Below, piece after piece: positions 54,301-63,371 of a stretch of DNA of 64,000 nucleotides; position 1 is the first letter of the stretch, and every line of letters begins with the position of its first letter. The notes under the pieces were generated by a model, which was given only the letters and a program-made list of their open reading frames with translations, searched no databases and had not been told where the DNA came from. The translations under genes and the position numbers were made by a program. Origin of the DNA: Armatimonadota bacterium (lineage in GTDB: Bacteria > Armatimonadota > Zipacnadia > Zipacnadales > JABUFB01); the NCBI GenBank assembly GCA_013314775.1, contig JABUFB010000008.1, forward strand, positions 1,064,392-1,128,391, read 5' to 3'.

Positions 54301-55693
54301 CATTTTGCACGTCGATGGTCCAGCGCGAGCGGTCATCTCCTGCAGCAAGAAGCACCTCCACCGTCACGTCCGCGGTCCCGCCATCGTTCGGCAACACAAC
54401 GTCCTGCCAGCGGAGGGTCAGCTTGTCCCCAGCGGCGCTCAACTCATGGCTTCGGGCGCAGTCGGCGTCACTGGCGATGCGCGCCTCATTCCCGTCCATG
54501 TCACGCAGTCGCAGGGCCCAGAGGCTTGCAACGTCGGCGGGAGTGACGAACTCGAAGCCGGTCTGCCTGTCGCGGATACTGACGCAGCCGAGGGTGTCCG
54601 GGTCGAATCCCAGAAGCAGCGCCTCGTTCGAGATCGTGATCGCCTCTGCGTCTGGAGCCTGTTCCGTGCGCGGCGGCTCATTCCACCGGGCAGTGAGCTT
54701 CGGTGCAGCCATGATCTCCTCCTGATAACCTGCCGGTGTGCGCGCCGGTCCGAAGTAGATTCTACCGGTCAGCTCGCGGGTCTTATCCCGGAAGGAGTCC
54801 GTGTACTGCAGGTAATGCACATAGCTGGTGCGACCGTCATACATGCTCACTGGATGGCCGTCCCAGGCGAGGCCAAATCCGTTCTCGCCGTCGTCCAGCG
54901 CTCCCCATAAGGTGAAGCTCCGGCCCGTATTGCCGTCCAGGAGCGGGCCCGATGTCAACTGCCCCTCGCTCTGCCCGGCCCAGTTGCGCAAGAGGTCGTC
55001 CTTGCGCGAGATCTGCAGGATGTGCAGTTCCGGCCACCGGAAGTCATCGTCCCGCGTCACTTGCGCGGAGAAATGCACCAGCGGAGACGATGCGCGGAAG
55101 GTCCAGCGGTATGTTGCCCGCGCATTGCCCGGCGCAGCATCCCCCTTCAGGTAGCGACCAGTCGTTTCCACCACAACCTGCACCGGGCCGCTCTCAATTA
55201 TCCGCGCAGTTCCCTCAGGGTCTCCGTGGAGCATCAGCTGTCCCTGTTCCTTCTCGTACAGGCGGTCCAGCCACTGGAAGTCGGTGCTCACATGACCGGA
55301 GACGGGAAACGCAACGGAGGTGGGCAACCCGCCGTGGCCCCTCTTCGGGAGGGTCAGCGCCATGAAGGTGTTGTGGACCGTGATCTCCTGTTCCGTCTCG
55401 ACCACCTGGAGGTCCGTGGCTGCGGGGGCAGTGTCGGGCTCCAGCGTCATATCCTCCCCCGCTCCAAGAACACCCGGAATCACCGTGATCCAGCGGCCGT
55501 CTTCCAGCTTCTGCAGGGCCGCCCGGATTCCCCCCGGCCCGACCAGGGACGCGCAGTCGGCGGGTGGAGGCGCCAACTCAACAACCGGCATGTATGCTTC
55601 CCGGCCCTCATTGGTCACTGTGAGGGTCGGTTGGGCCAGGCAGAACGCCGAGACAAACAGGGACAGACACGCAGCGAGCGAGATGATGCGCAT
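51305..55693 (-). CDS. Giant exported glycosidase-like protein (DUF6259-like) with C-terminal CBM9-like domain
   Basis: The product has 1462 residues. GGAGGGTG lies before ATG 55693 and a signal peptide follows (IISLAACLSLFVSAFCLAQ). The N-terminal 600 residues are beta-sandwich-like. A barrel begins near 640 (GVCGPDWWQAAKMYRTWALKQ, FFGVPVGLHWYSWHRWPFD, VIMPYINGRIVD). GVNGIYIDQIAAAGPALCYD and LITTENNAEPYMDGVDCFLIWN supply a likely nucleophile Asp and a second acidic residue. This resembles the DUF6259/alpha-glucosidase-like superfamily. The last 170 residues (PAIDGDLSEWAASEPIALG, WLAMDDAALYFAADVTDNAHD, WQGDAIQLDFRPG) are CBM9-like. It is a likely starch- or xylan-type glycan enzyme, specificity unknown. 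Confidence 0.75.
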   Translation of the reverse strand: MRIISLAACLSLFVSAFCLAQPTLTVTNEGREAYMPVVELAPPPADCASLVGPGGIRAALQKLEDGRWITVIPGVLGAGEDMTLEPDTAPAATDLQVVETEQEITVHNTFMALTLPKRGHGGLPTSVAFPVSGHVSTDFQWLDRLYEKEQGQLMLHGDPEGTARIIESGPVQVVVETTGRYLKGDAAPGNARATYRWTFRASSPLVHFSAQVTRDDDFRWPELHILQISRKDDLLRNWAGQSEGQLTSGPLLDGNTGRSFTLWGALDDGENGFGLAWDGHPVSMYDGRTSYVHYLQYTDSFRDKTRELTGRIYFGPARTPAGYQEEIMAAPKLTARWNEPPRTEQAPDAEAITISNEALLLGFDPDTLGCVSIRDRQTGFEFVTPADVASLWALRLRDMDGNEARIASDADCARSHELSAAGDKLTLRWQDVVLPNDGGTADVTVEVLLAAGDDRSRWTIDVQNDSAAWSIMEVEFPRISGISALGRPKLAVPRSNWGILYPAVTEQSGSYPSANWPMEFVSLHERESGLYLGYEDPGACPKFFNFRAGDHFLYRTPAPEATRAGNDYRSPGPFALGVCGPDWWQAAKMYRTWALKQTWTSEGPLTTRESTPDFCKNLGLWFLGGGTEEQVTEGLRRAADFFGVPVGLHWYSWHRWPFDTHYPDYFPAKPDFKAAIDQVVPEGKVIMPYINGRIVDKDVEAFARWLPWTAKGLDGKPYNEVYGNGVNQAPMCPATEVWQTTIAEICDRLIGEYGVNGIYIDQIAAAGPALCYDPAHGHPLGGGRWWVDGYRVLLDRVQEAAHRGGRNALITTENNAEPYMDGVDCFLIWNPRHPDEIPMMTAVYSGYSIYFASNARCQPGLQPYAMIEGRDFIWGSQLGWMGFDDANPTERGNYLRQLVRLRHAALKYVIEGEIMGELKPLKDVGTVTGAWHGWDSKPFDATLPAVMSTVWKGSDGTLGVFMANLSPRRKAFDFELDPARYGGAAGEGDCLLLTNISKEGNSLCGFSASPVLKRREILAPWEARVIEVRRVRSADSVPSDLAQAPEAERFRLDAFAAQRGVEWEVELPGETVAEHDWTGPVVRVKAPGLDPAVWCETGDGRRASSDLKPDPEREGWLRAAVPVQAPALSAQGDILRATLHLKLDETHVLRVPWEAQIVKGLQVAVDLRDGGLRAGETAVALVRLRNNRSESVSRDSRVVIQAPAEWDIWPGRSLTFAAIEPGSEAVCALRCRVPADAPRGPVTLKAFVVESEASHGLNVGASRPRFSLARLTPAIDGDLSEWAASEPIALGPAQAKNLPEYGGPEDLSAKAWLAMDDAALYFAADVTDNAHDQPNAQAAMWQGDAIQLDFRPGNPPRRSTFDRVIEFGLALTPEGPQLWSWMPQERVVSESQIQVVRDGDRTQYEAAIPWSALPGVSHAAGSVAAFSFTVNDSDGQGFRGWLEMTPGICGGKDASHFGVLSF

Positions 55694-55946
55694 GACGATG
55701 CACCCTCCGAACACAAAGACCTGGACGCCCGTGCGGAACGGAGCGGGCGACCAAGCCGCCAGCCATTGGCTTTCCGGAGTAATCCGCCGCGTGAGCCGCA
55801 AAGACCTCCTCGCCTGCCTCATTTCCGCAGCGCGGGCTGTCACGGGGGGTAGAGAAGGACAAGCGCGAGGCCCGGCGAATTATCTCGTGAAGCTCCGGCA
55901 GCTTAGGGATGCCGGTCAGCGTCTGATCCGCTGCTGGAGGAAGCCC

Positions 55947-57206
55947 ATGAAACGCGTGCTGCTCGCAGCCATCGCGATACTATCCACCACAATGCTGCAT
56001 GGCCAGGAGGGCCAGCCGGTGAAAAAACCGACCGTGAAAGTCATTGCCGGGGGAGAGCCGGTTCAGGACTACAGGGAGTGTCGCCGCATGCTGGTCGGCC
56101 CAGACGTCAACCAGCCCGAGGCGTACCCCGGCTACGCAGGTTTCGTAGGCTGGCAGTCGCCCATCGTCCTGCGGGACGGTACCATGCTTGTGGGCTTCTC
56201 ATCCGGCTACTGGCACGCGTCGCCCCCGACGGCATACTTCGACGCGAACCCCGCGGCGCGCGACGAATGGGCGAAGATCGGGATGCCTGTAGATATTGAT
56301 GCTCCGCGCGGCGGGCGAGCCCACATCATACGCTCTACCGACGGCGGGAAGACCTGGTCCCGCCCCGAGGTGCTCATCGACACCCCGTGGGATGACCGCG
56401 CTCCCAACTTCTGCCAGCTGGCAGACGGGACGATCCTGTGCAGCTTTTTCACCTACCCCGGCCCCATGGCGTCGGATCTCACCCGCGACCCTGCACGAAC
56501 CGCACTCACCGGGATTATCAGATCCTTCGACAACGGAAAGACCTGGGAGCAGGAGCCGAAAGTGCTGCCGGTACCCTTCGTCTATGATGCCACCGATGGT
56601 CCGATCATCGAACTCCAGGACGGCTCGGCGCTCATCTGTGTCTACGGGCGAGAAGTAGGCGCCCCCAACGAAATGGTTGCGTTCTGTCGCACCACGGACA
56701 GCGGCGAGACGTGGGAACTGCTCTCCACCCTGGCCACGGATCACGAGATGTCCGAGACGGCCGTGGCTCAACTGCAGGATGGCCGGTTGGTGATGATCGC
56801 CCGGCCGGAAGGGGACATCGCCTGGTCGTCCGACGGAGGCAGGAACTGGACACCGCCGCAACCCCTGGGAGTCCGCCTGTTCGAACCGCGTCTCATCACC
56901 CTCAGGGACGGCACCCTCCTGTGCCTTCACGGTTCGTACGGCGCAGGCGGACTGCGCGCAATGTTCAGCACGGATGGCGGCGAGACCTGGATTGCTCCCA
57001 ACGAGAAGTATGGCTTCCCCGTGGACCCCTCGGTCTACGGGTACGGTCAGGCGGTGGAGCTTGAGGACGGATCGGTCTGGGCCGCGTACATCCACACCGG
57101 AGGGCACAGCAGCCAGGACGCGCGCACTGAGGCGCTCTGGTCCATCAGGTTGCGCGTGCGCCCTGACCACAGTGGCATCGATCTCCTGCCCGCGCCCGGT
57201 TCGTGA
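55947..57206 (+). CDS. Exported sialidase-like BNR protein
   Basis: The product has 419 residues. GGAGGA precedes ATG 55947, followed by a signal peptide (RVLLAAIAILSTTMLHGQ). Asp-boxes are STDGGKTWS, SFDNGKTWEQ, TTDSGETWE, SSDGGRNWT and STDGGETWI, one per propeller blade. It is divergent from the giant glycosidase-like gene and runs into another sialidase-like gene 124 bases later on the same strand. The protein probably binds or cleaves glycans, although catalytic residues were not confirmed. Confidence 0.85.
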   Translation: MKRVLLAAIAILSTTMLHGQEGQPVKKPTVKVIAGGEPVQDYRECRRMLVGPDVNQPEAYPGYAGFVGWQSPIVLRDGTMLVGFSSGYWHASPPTAYFDANPAARDEWAKIGMPVDIDAPRGGRAHIIRSTDGGKTWSRPEVLIDTPWDDRAPNFCQLADGTILCSFFTYPGPMASDLTRDPARTALTGIIRSFDNGKTWEQEPKVLPVPFVYDATDGPIIELQDGSALICVYGREVGAPNEMVAFCRTTDSGETWELLSTLATDHEMSETAVAQLQDGRLVMIARPEGDIAWSSDGGRNWTPPQPLGVRLFEPRLITLRDGTLLCLHGSYGAGGLRAMFSTDGGETWIAPNEKYGFPVDPSVYGYGQAVELEDGSVWAAYIHTGGHSSQDARTEALWSIRLRVRPDHSGIDLLPAPGS

Positions 57207-57330
57207 AGTGCAGAAGGGCGCTTGCCTGCCTGCAGCAGACACCATCGCCGTCGAAGCGTCTGGTCGCCGCCATCCTGGCGAAAGAGAGGCGCCATCAGCC
57301 ATGTACATGAGGACGATCGGAGGCTCCACC

Positions 57331-59181
57331 ATGCTCTTGCTGACCACGGGAATCGCACTGGCTCTCCACGGCTCCGCGGACGCGCAGCCACTCCTGGACC
57401 CGCCCACCGACTATGGGCGATCTTTCGTGACCACGTCCGGAAACATCGGCAACGAGCCGGTTTTCTGGATCGAATCACGCTGCCGCATCAGCGATCCGGC
57501 TACGGGCGAAGTGCGCGACTACTACCAGTGTGCCTCGTGCAAGAGCGAGAACACCTTCGCCACCCACGACCTGTTCCACGAGAAGAACTACGACTTCCTG
57601 CCGGTATTCTCGGACAAGGAGACGGTGATCTTCCGCCGTGCCCTGCCCGCGAACGCCAACCCAAAGCAGGTGGTTGCACTCTCTCCCTGGGGCCAGATGA
57701 CCCCGGTGGTTCGCACCGCGAAGATGCGGGTTCTGAACTCGCCCGATGAGATTGTGTCCGCGATCCAGGCCGCCGTGCCCATCATTTCGCAGACCGAGAT
57801 ACGGGATGATGCGTCAGGCCGCACGGCGATCATTGAGTGCCCCGTCAAAACCATGAACATGAATGACCAGCGGCGCATCTACCAGGTGGATACCGGCATT
57901 GTCATCCTGCCTGACTTGACCTTGCCGCCGGACCAGTGGTCTGCAGGTTTGCAGCTGGCCTTCATCGCCTTCAATGAGCCGACCTGGGCCGACTTCATTG
58001 TCGACGAGCCCACGCCGGTGGAAGGCGGCGCGCTGGTGCACCATTTCTCGAAGCGCCTGCATTTCACCGCGCGCAATATGCTGCTTGCCCTTGACGACGG
58101 GTCGATCCCGTGGGAAGTGAAGACTCGGTCCACCGAAGTAATCCGGGAAGGCAACGTCACAAAGATCCGCTTGCTCCCGCCCGGCCCCGGCAATCCCAGG
58201 AACTCTGAGGGCGATTTCATCCGGCTGAAGGACGGGACCATTCTCTTTGTCTACACCCACTTCACCGGCGGCGGTGGGGACCACGATGCGGCGTTCCTGG
58301 CCGGACGCACCTCGACCGACGGAGGAGTGACATGGAGCACGGAGGATCGCCTGATCGTGCCCAACGAGGGCAAGATGAATGTCATGTCCGTCTCCCTGCT
58401 GCGGCTGCAGAGCGGGGAGATCGCCATGTTCTACCTGGTGAAGCAAGCGCCCGACGACTGCCGGGCCTACATGAGGATCTCTACCGACGAGGCGCAGACC
58501 TGGAGCGAGCCGCGTCTTTGTATGCCACGGGGCGGGTACTATGTTGTGAACAATGATCGGGTGATCCAGCTCACCAGCGGGCGGCTGGTCATCCCCGCCG
58601 CACGCCATGTCCTGGAGGGCGAAACCCAGTTCCGGCCGGGGGTGGCCATGTGCTTCGTCTCGGACGACAACGGGGCCACCTGGACCATGGGCGCCGAGAT
58701 TGCGCCGCCGTTCGATGGCGGCTCCGGGCTGCAGGAGCCGGGGATCATCGAGCTGAAGGATGGGCGCCTCATGATGCTTTGCCGCACCAGCTGGAACGTG
58801 CAGTACCGCAGCTACTCTTCCGACGGCGGCCTAACGTGGAGCGCGGCGGAACCCACGGATATCAAGTCGCCCTGTTCGCCGGCGACCTTCGAGCGCATCC
58901 CGCAGACAGGCGACATTCTCATGGTCTGGAATGACCACTCGGCGGCCCCTGAGCTCGGGCAGAAGCGCACCCCGCTCACGGTGGCGATCTCGAAAGACGA
59001 GGGGCAGACCTGGGAACACGCGAAGAACATCGAGGATGATCCAAACGGATGGTTCTGCTACACCGCGCTGGAGTTCGTAGACGACCGGGTGCTTCTCGGC
59101 TACTGCGCTACGGGCAGCAGCCTGCCCCACCTGAGCCAGACGGGGATCACTTACTTCGACGTGGACTGGCTGTACCACTGA
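57331..59181 (+). CDS. Exported sialidase-like protein with large N-terminal extension
   Basis: The product has 616 residues. ATG 57331 has GGAGG seven bases ahead and gives a signal peptide (LLLTTGIALALHGSADAQ); ATG 57301 is an alternative. Residues about 30-270 are a non-propeller beta region (FVTTSGNIGNEPVFW, RDYYQCASCKSENTFATHDLF). The propeller follows with Asp-boxes STDGGVTWS, STDEAQTWS, SDDNGATWT, SSDGGLTWS and SKDEGQTWE. It is the tandem partner of the sialidase-like gene just upstream. The two differ in length and N-terminus, so they are not recent duplicates. Confidence 0.82.
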   Translation: MLLLTTGIALALHGSADAQPLLDPPTDYGRSFVTTSGNIGNEPVFWIESRCRISDPATGEVRDYYQCASCKSENTFATHDLFHEKNYDFLPVFSDKETVIFRRALPANANPKQVVALSPWGQMTPVVRTAKMRVLNSPDEIVSAIQAAVPIISQTEIRDDASGRTAIIECPVKTMNMNDQRRIYQVDTGIVILPDLTLPPDQWSAGLQLAFIAFNEPTWADFIVDEPTPVEGGALVHHFSKRLHFTARNMLLALDDGSIPWEVKTRSTEVIREGNVTKIRLLPPGPGNPRNSEGDFIRLKDGTILFVYTHFTGGGGDHDAAFLAGRTSTDGGVTWSTEDRLIVPNEGKMNVMSVSLLRLQSGEIAMFYLVKQAPDDCRAYMRISTDEAQTWSEPRLCMPRGGYYVVNNDRVIQLTSGRLVIPAARHVLEGETQFRPGVAMCFVSDDNGATWTMGAEIAPPFDGGSGLQEPGIIELKDGRLMMLCRTSWNVQYRSYSSDGGLTWSAAEPTDIKSPCSPATFERIPQTGDILMVWNDHSAAPELGQKRTPLTVAISKDEGQTWEHAKNIEDDPNGWFCYTALEFVDDRVLLGYCATGSSLPHLSQTGITYFDVDWLYH

Positions 59182-59210
59182 GGCTATCGCGCGGGCCCGG
59201 CTGGCCGGAT

Positions 59211-59663
59211 CTACCGCCGATGGAGCACCTGGGTGCAGCGATGGGCCGCGCCGTAGCCGCCGGTCAGGTTGCTGAAGTCCTTCCAGGTGGCATTGACCCC
59301 GCGCAATGCGGACCGGTGGCAGGCCGATGACCCAGCCGCGGCCGGGATGCGGTTCGGGCCGATACACAGGAAGTTCGTGCCGTATTTGAGCTGGTCGTCG
59401 TTTGACACCGGGATCAGCCTGAGACCCATTTCTTTCTCGAGGCACTCCCGAAAGCCCGCATTCTGCTTCTCAATCTCGTATCCGTTGGGGCCCGGACGAT
59501 ACACGTCGATTGTGCAGCGCCGGTCGGGCAACGCGGGCAGCAAATACAGCACAGATCGGGCGACGAATCCGCACACTCCAGCTGCGAGGAGCGAAAACAC
59601 CAGTGTAGCGATCCCCGGTGCCGAAAAGCCGACCCCATCGAGATGCTGCCCTCTCCGGCGCAC
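59211..59663 (-). CDS. Small single-pass membrane or exported protein, unknown
   Basis: A GTG at 59663, eight bases past the sulfatase stop, begins a 150-residue frame with GAGGAA upstream. It has one clear hydrophobic segment (IATLVFSLLAAGVCGFVARS) and then a plausible extracytoplasmic part (CTIDVYRPGPNGYEIEKQNA, FRECLEKEMGLRLIPVSNDD, QLKYGTNFLCIGPNRI). I do not recognise it. The pattern of one N-terminal helix plus a globular domain could suit an accessory protein of the sulfatase it follows. The start choice is uncertain, and a chance frame cannot be excluded. Confidence 0.45.
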   Translation of the reverse strand: MRRRGQHLDGVGFSAPGIATLVFSLLAAGVCGFVARSVLYLLPALPDRRCTIDVYRPGPNGYEIEKQNAGFRECLEKEMGLRLIPVSNDDQLKYGTNFLCIGPNRIPAAAGSSACHRSALRGVNATWKDFSNLTGGYGAAHRCTQVLHRR

Positions 59664-59670
59664 GGCGAGG

Positions 59671-61044
59671 CTATTCCTCGGGCATCCAGGGTGTCGAGGC
59701 ATCCCAGTCGTGCAGGAGTTTCGCCAGGTCCCGCGCTGTATCGGATTGGGCGTCGGTACCTGCCAGGTTGTGAAGCTGGTACGGGTCGGCGGTGAGATCG
59801 AAGTAGTGATCCGGCGTGGTACTGAGGCCCTTGCGCTCGTGATCCGGCGGCAGATGGAGCATGTGGGTCGGCGTGCGCACCGCCGCGCCATGCCCGATCT
59901 CTATGACCGAGTAGTCGCGGACAGGCGGACGGTCCGCCAGGAGGCTCTGCCCGGGCATGTGATCGGGTTGTTCGACTCCCGCAGCATTCAGCAAGGTAGG
60001 CGCGATATCCACAAGACTCGGCACGCGGTCGGCGATGACGGTGCCGGATGGGACACCGGGGCCGCGCATGAGCAATGGGACTCGAATAGACTCCTCATTC
60101 GGTCCGCCTTTCTGGACCAGGCCCAAGCTGCCGAGATTGTCTCCGTGGTCTGACGTGAAGACCACGATAGTGTTCTCAGCAAGACCCGCCCGCTCAAGCG
60201 CGCCCAGCATGCGTCCCACCGCCCGGTCCATCCATGTCGTCACCCCGTAATACTCCGCGATGAGTTGCCTCAGATTGTAGCCTTCCGGCAGACGGTCCGC
60301 GTACGGCAGGCCCAGGTTGTAGTGTCGGAAATCCCACCGGTAGACTTTGTACCAGTAATCCTGGTCCTTGAGCGGCCGCGACAGGTCCACATTGGGCCGC
60401 AGCGGGATGGAATCCGGGTCGTACATGGTCAGGTACTCCTCGGGCGCGTCTGCCACTGGACAATGCGGGGGCGAGATGCTGTAGTACAGGAAGAAGGGTC
60501 TCTCGGCGGTTTTCCGCGCGCCGATGAACTCCTCGACCCGCCCGGCCTCGAAATCCACGCTCCAGCCATCGGGGACGAACTCCGGTCCGCCGTTCTCGGT
60601 GAAGCTCTGGCCGCTGTGACAGTGATGCACCCGGGGAATCAGGTAGTTGTCGAAACCCACGTCATCCGGCCACGAGTGGATGTGCCACTTGCCGATGGCC
60701 GCCGTCTCATAGCCCGCACCCCGCAGCAGTTCGGGCAGAGTGGTATCCTTCAAATGCGGCCTGCCCGGATAAGGGTACTCCGGCATGGCGCAGTCGCCCG
60801 GTTTCGTCTGGAAATGCACATTGCCCACGCCACCGGTGCACGTACGGTTATACTCGCCGGACAGGAGCACCGAACGGGCGGCCATGCAGACCGGGAAGTT
60901 GGTCACCGCGAGTTCAAACCGCGACCCGTCGCGCGCCAGAGAGTCCACATTGGGGGTCTGGATCACCGGGTTGCCGTAGCAGCCGGTCTCGAAGGCGCGG
61001 AGTTGATCGCAGATGCACAGGACGATATTGGGGCGGTCGGGCAT
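59671..61044 (-). CDS. Sulfatase (alkaline-phosphatase superfamily, formylglycine type)
   Basis: The product has 457 residues; GGAGGCC precedes ATG 61044. The N-terminal core reads RPNIVLCICDQLRAFETGCYG. The modified-residue motif is CMAAR at 53-57 (C-x-A-x-R), followed by SGEYNRT. TIGKWH-like AAIGKWHIHS, TSDHGDNLGSLGLVQKGG and the C-terminal DPYQLHNLAG complete the sulfatase pattern. Cys53 must be converted to formylglycine, either by FGE or by an anaerobic maturase; the radical SAM protein at 3842-5116 is of the latter type. There is no signal peptide, so it probably acts in the cytosol. It removes sulfate from an unknown sugar. Confidence 0.92.
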   Translation of the reverse strand: MPDRPNIVLCICDQLRAFETGCYGNPVIQTPNVDSLARDGSRFELAVTNFPVCMAARSVLLSGEYNRTCTGGVGNVHFQTKPGDCAMPEYPYPGRPHLKDTTLPELLRGAGYETAAIGKWHIHSWPDDVGFDNYLIPRVHHCHSGQSFTENGGPEFVPDGWSVDFEAGRVEEFIGARKTAERPFFLYYSISPPHCPVADAPEEYLTMYDPDSIPLRPNVDLSRPLKDQDYWYKVYRWDFRHYNLGLPYADRLPEGYNLRQLIAEYYGVTTWMDRAVGRMLGALERAGLAENTIVVFTSDHGDNLGSLGLVQKGGPNEESIRVPLLMRGPGVPSGTVIADRVPSLVDIAPTLLNAAGVEQPDHMPGQSLLADRPPVRDYSVIEIGHGAAVRTPTHMLHLPPDHERKGLSTTPDHYFDLTADPYQLHNLAGTDAQSDTARDLAKLLHDWDASTPWMPEE

Positions 61045-61226
61045 GGAGGCCTCCAGAAGGGTACGGTGCAGAGTTGGGCCGGACACGTTGACATTTCCAC
61101 GCCCGGCATGCACTGTCCTTGGAGCCGGCGCGACTGCTCTTCATCCCGCCGCCGCCCCGGCGTATAATGTGTCTGAGGAGTGCGGACCGACCGCTTTGTT
61201 GCCGATGAGTTCCAGGAGGTCATCCC

Positions 61227-63308
61227 ATGTCGCGCTGGACCATTACGCTGGTTCTGCTCTTCGTCGTCGGGACCGCCGTCGCCCAGCCATCCAACTGCCG
61301 CCTGTACCTGGCCGCGCAGTATAACTGGGGCGCCAAGACTGGCTTCTACCTGGACCTGGAGGGCGCGGTGCTCGAGAAACTCCCCCTGATCCTGGGCGTC
61401 GCGGACGGCAACCAGTGGGTGTTTGATTCCCACACTCCGGGCTTCGAGACCGGGCGCGAGTATTCAATCCGGGCGATCATCCGCGACGGGGCTTCCGAGG
61501 TCTATCTGGACGGGGAGAAGGTCATTAGCAATCCCGGGCGCTACCTGCCTTCGCAGGTGGAGCTCGTCGTGAGCGACCGGCCGGCGTGGGCTTCAGAACC
61601 CGGCGACTGGGTGGGCGCAATTGATGACATGACCGTGACCGTGGAGCGCGCCGGCGAAGCCGTGCATACCCGGGCGTTCGAATTTGCGGACGCAGCCCGG
61701 GCGGTGCCGCTGATGCAGTTCGAGCCCGGCCGCGCCCAGAGCGCTGAGCTTGCCGTGCGTCCCGGGGACACTGTGGTCGTGGATTTTTCCCTGCAGTTCG
61801 CATCCAGTGACACCAGGGCCTGGGCGCCGTACATCGACAAGTATGGGCAGAGCATCCACGCGGAGTTTCCTGAGAAGGTCAAGAGTGACGAAGAACTCGT
61901 GGCAGACATCGCCCGCGAAGACGAAATACTGGCCGGGATGCCCCCGTCAGAGGACTACGACGCCTACGGCGGTTACCTCAAGGCGGGCTGGAACTCGGAC
62001 GCCACGGGTTTTTTCCGCACCCTCAAGCGCGAAGGCAAATGGTGGCTCATCACCCCGGACGGCAACCCCTGCTTCTATCTTGGGGTGAGCAATGTCCCGG
62101 CCACCGGCTGGCCCACAACCCCTGTGAGCGAGCGCGAGTATCTCTTCGCCAACCTGCCGCCGAGAGACGGTGCCTGGGGCGCTTGCTGGGGAAAAAACCA
62201 CTGGGGCATCAACGACGGGACCGAGTATGTGTGCTTCTATACGGCGAACCTGATCCGGAAGTACGGGCATGAATCTTTCAGCGACCGTGCCCTGCAACGG
62301 GCCTTGCAGAGGCTGCGCTGCTGGGGCTTCAGCGGCGGAGGCAAGTGGGGTGGCCCGGCAACCGTGGTGACCACACCCGTCCTCAACCGCTGGAGCGTCC
62401 CCAACCTGGTGGACCACCCGGACGTGTTCGACGCCGCAGTCCGCGATAAGTTCACAGAAAGCCTGAGGCAGCAGATAACCCCGCGCAAGGATGACCCGAT
62501 GGTACTGGGCTGGTCCCTGGGCAATGAGTTCGACGAGCACATCAAGCCCGAGGAGATCCGGAAGATCATGGCGATGCCGGCATCAACTCCGGCGAAGCGC
62601 GCCCTGATCGACCATCTCGTCGAGACACGTTACGGCGGCTCCCCGGCGGCTCTCGCGGCGGCCTGGGAGATTGATGCGCCAACGTCCGAAGCCCTATACG
62701 CCTCGCGGCCTGAGGTCTCCACTGACGACATCGAGGTCATGCGTCGCTTCTATGCGGACCGGTACTACCAGTTCGCATACACGACCATCAAAGAGATCGA
62801 TCCCAACCACCTGTATCTCGGCTTCTGGATCGTCCCTGGCTGGTGGGTGAACGAGCAGGATTGGCATATCGGTGCGAAGTACTGCGATGTCATCGGCTAT
62901 GACCGCTACCGGCTGGAGTACCCCGAAGAGCGACTCGACAGGCTCCAGCAGGCCGCGGACAAGCCCGCTCTGTGCGGGGAGTTCAGCTTCCCGTCGTGGT
63001 ATGCGGGGCAGCGGGGCTTCGGTAAGTACGGCGTCGCAACCGAAAGCGACGCAGAATCAGGGAAGCGCTACAAAGATTGGGTGCGTGCAGCCGCCAATGA
63101 CCCGTACTGTGTGGGCCTGATCTGGTTCCACTTCCGGGATCAGCCCCTCACCGGACGCGGACCTGGACGCGGCGACCGTCTTTTCTACGGCGAGCACTTC
63201 GCTTTCGGGCTGGTGAGCGAAACAGACCGGCCCAAGTGGGACATGATTGAGCAGATGCGCGACGCCAACCTGAACGCCGCGCCCTGGCGACTTGGGCTGA
63301 CTGAATAG
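61227..63308 (+). CDS. GH50-like beta-agarase family protein, exported
   Basis: The product has 693 residues. AGGAGG precedes ATG 61227 and a signal peptide follows (WTITLVLLFVVGTAVAQ). An N-terminal beta domain (LYLAAQYNWGAKTGFYLDLEG) leads to a barrel from about 230: GFFRTLKREGKWWLITPDGNP, LGWSLGNEFDEH with acid/base Glu434, ALCGEFSFPSWY with nucleophile Glu585, and IWFHFRDQPLTGRG at the end. The pair of Glu and the spacing match the GH50/GH86 agarase-like group, but agar itself is not implied, since many members act on other galactans. It is divergent from the sulfatase. Confidence 0.82.
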   Translation: MSRWTITLVLLFVVGTAVAQPSNCRLYLAAQYNWGAKTGFYLDLEGAVLEKLPLILGVADGNQWVFDSHTPGFETGREYSIRAIIRDGASEVYLDGEKVISNPGRYLPSQVELVVSDRPAWASEPGDWVGAIDDMTVTVERAGEAVHTRAFEFADAARAVPLMQFEPGRAQSAELAVRPGDTVVVDFSLQFASSDTRAWAPYIDKYGQSIHAEFPEKVKSDEELVADIAREDEILAGMPPSEDYDAYGGYLKAGWNSDATGFFRTLKREGKWWLITPDGNPCFYLGVSNVPATGWPTTPVSEREYLFANLPPRDGAWGACWGKNHWGINDGTEYVCFYTANLIRKYGHESFSDRALQRALQRLRCWGFSGGGKWGGPATVVTTPVLNRWSVPNLVDHPDVFDAAVRDKFTESLRQQITPRKDDPMVLGWSLGNEFDEHIKPEEIRKIMAMPASTPAKRALIDHLVETRYGGSPAALAAAWEIDAPTSEALYASRPEVSTDDIEVMRRFYADRYYQFAYTTIKEIDPNHLYLGFWIVPGWWVNEQDWHIGAKYCDVIGYDRYRLEYPEERLDRLQQAADKPALCGEFSFPSWYAGQRGFGKYGVATESDAESGKRYKDWVRAAANDPYCVGLIWFHFRDQPLTGRGPGRGDRLFYGEHFAFGLVSETDRPKWDMIEQMRDANLNAAPWRLGLTE

Positions 63309-63331
63309 GTTTCTTGCACACGGAAAGATGC

Positions 63332-63359
63332 GGGAGTGGCAGGAGAGCCTGCCACTCCC
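63332..63359. terminator. 12-bp perfect hairpin after the agarase-like gene
   Basis: GGGAGTGGCAGG pairs with CCTGCCACTCCC around AGAG, 24 bases past the stop at 63308. It also lies just downstream of the small minus-strand element. There is no U-tract. Confidence 0.65.
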
Positions 63360-63371
63360 AGTGCTGCTTCC

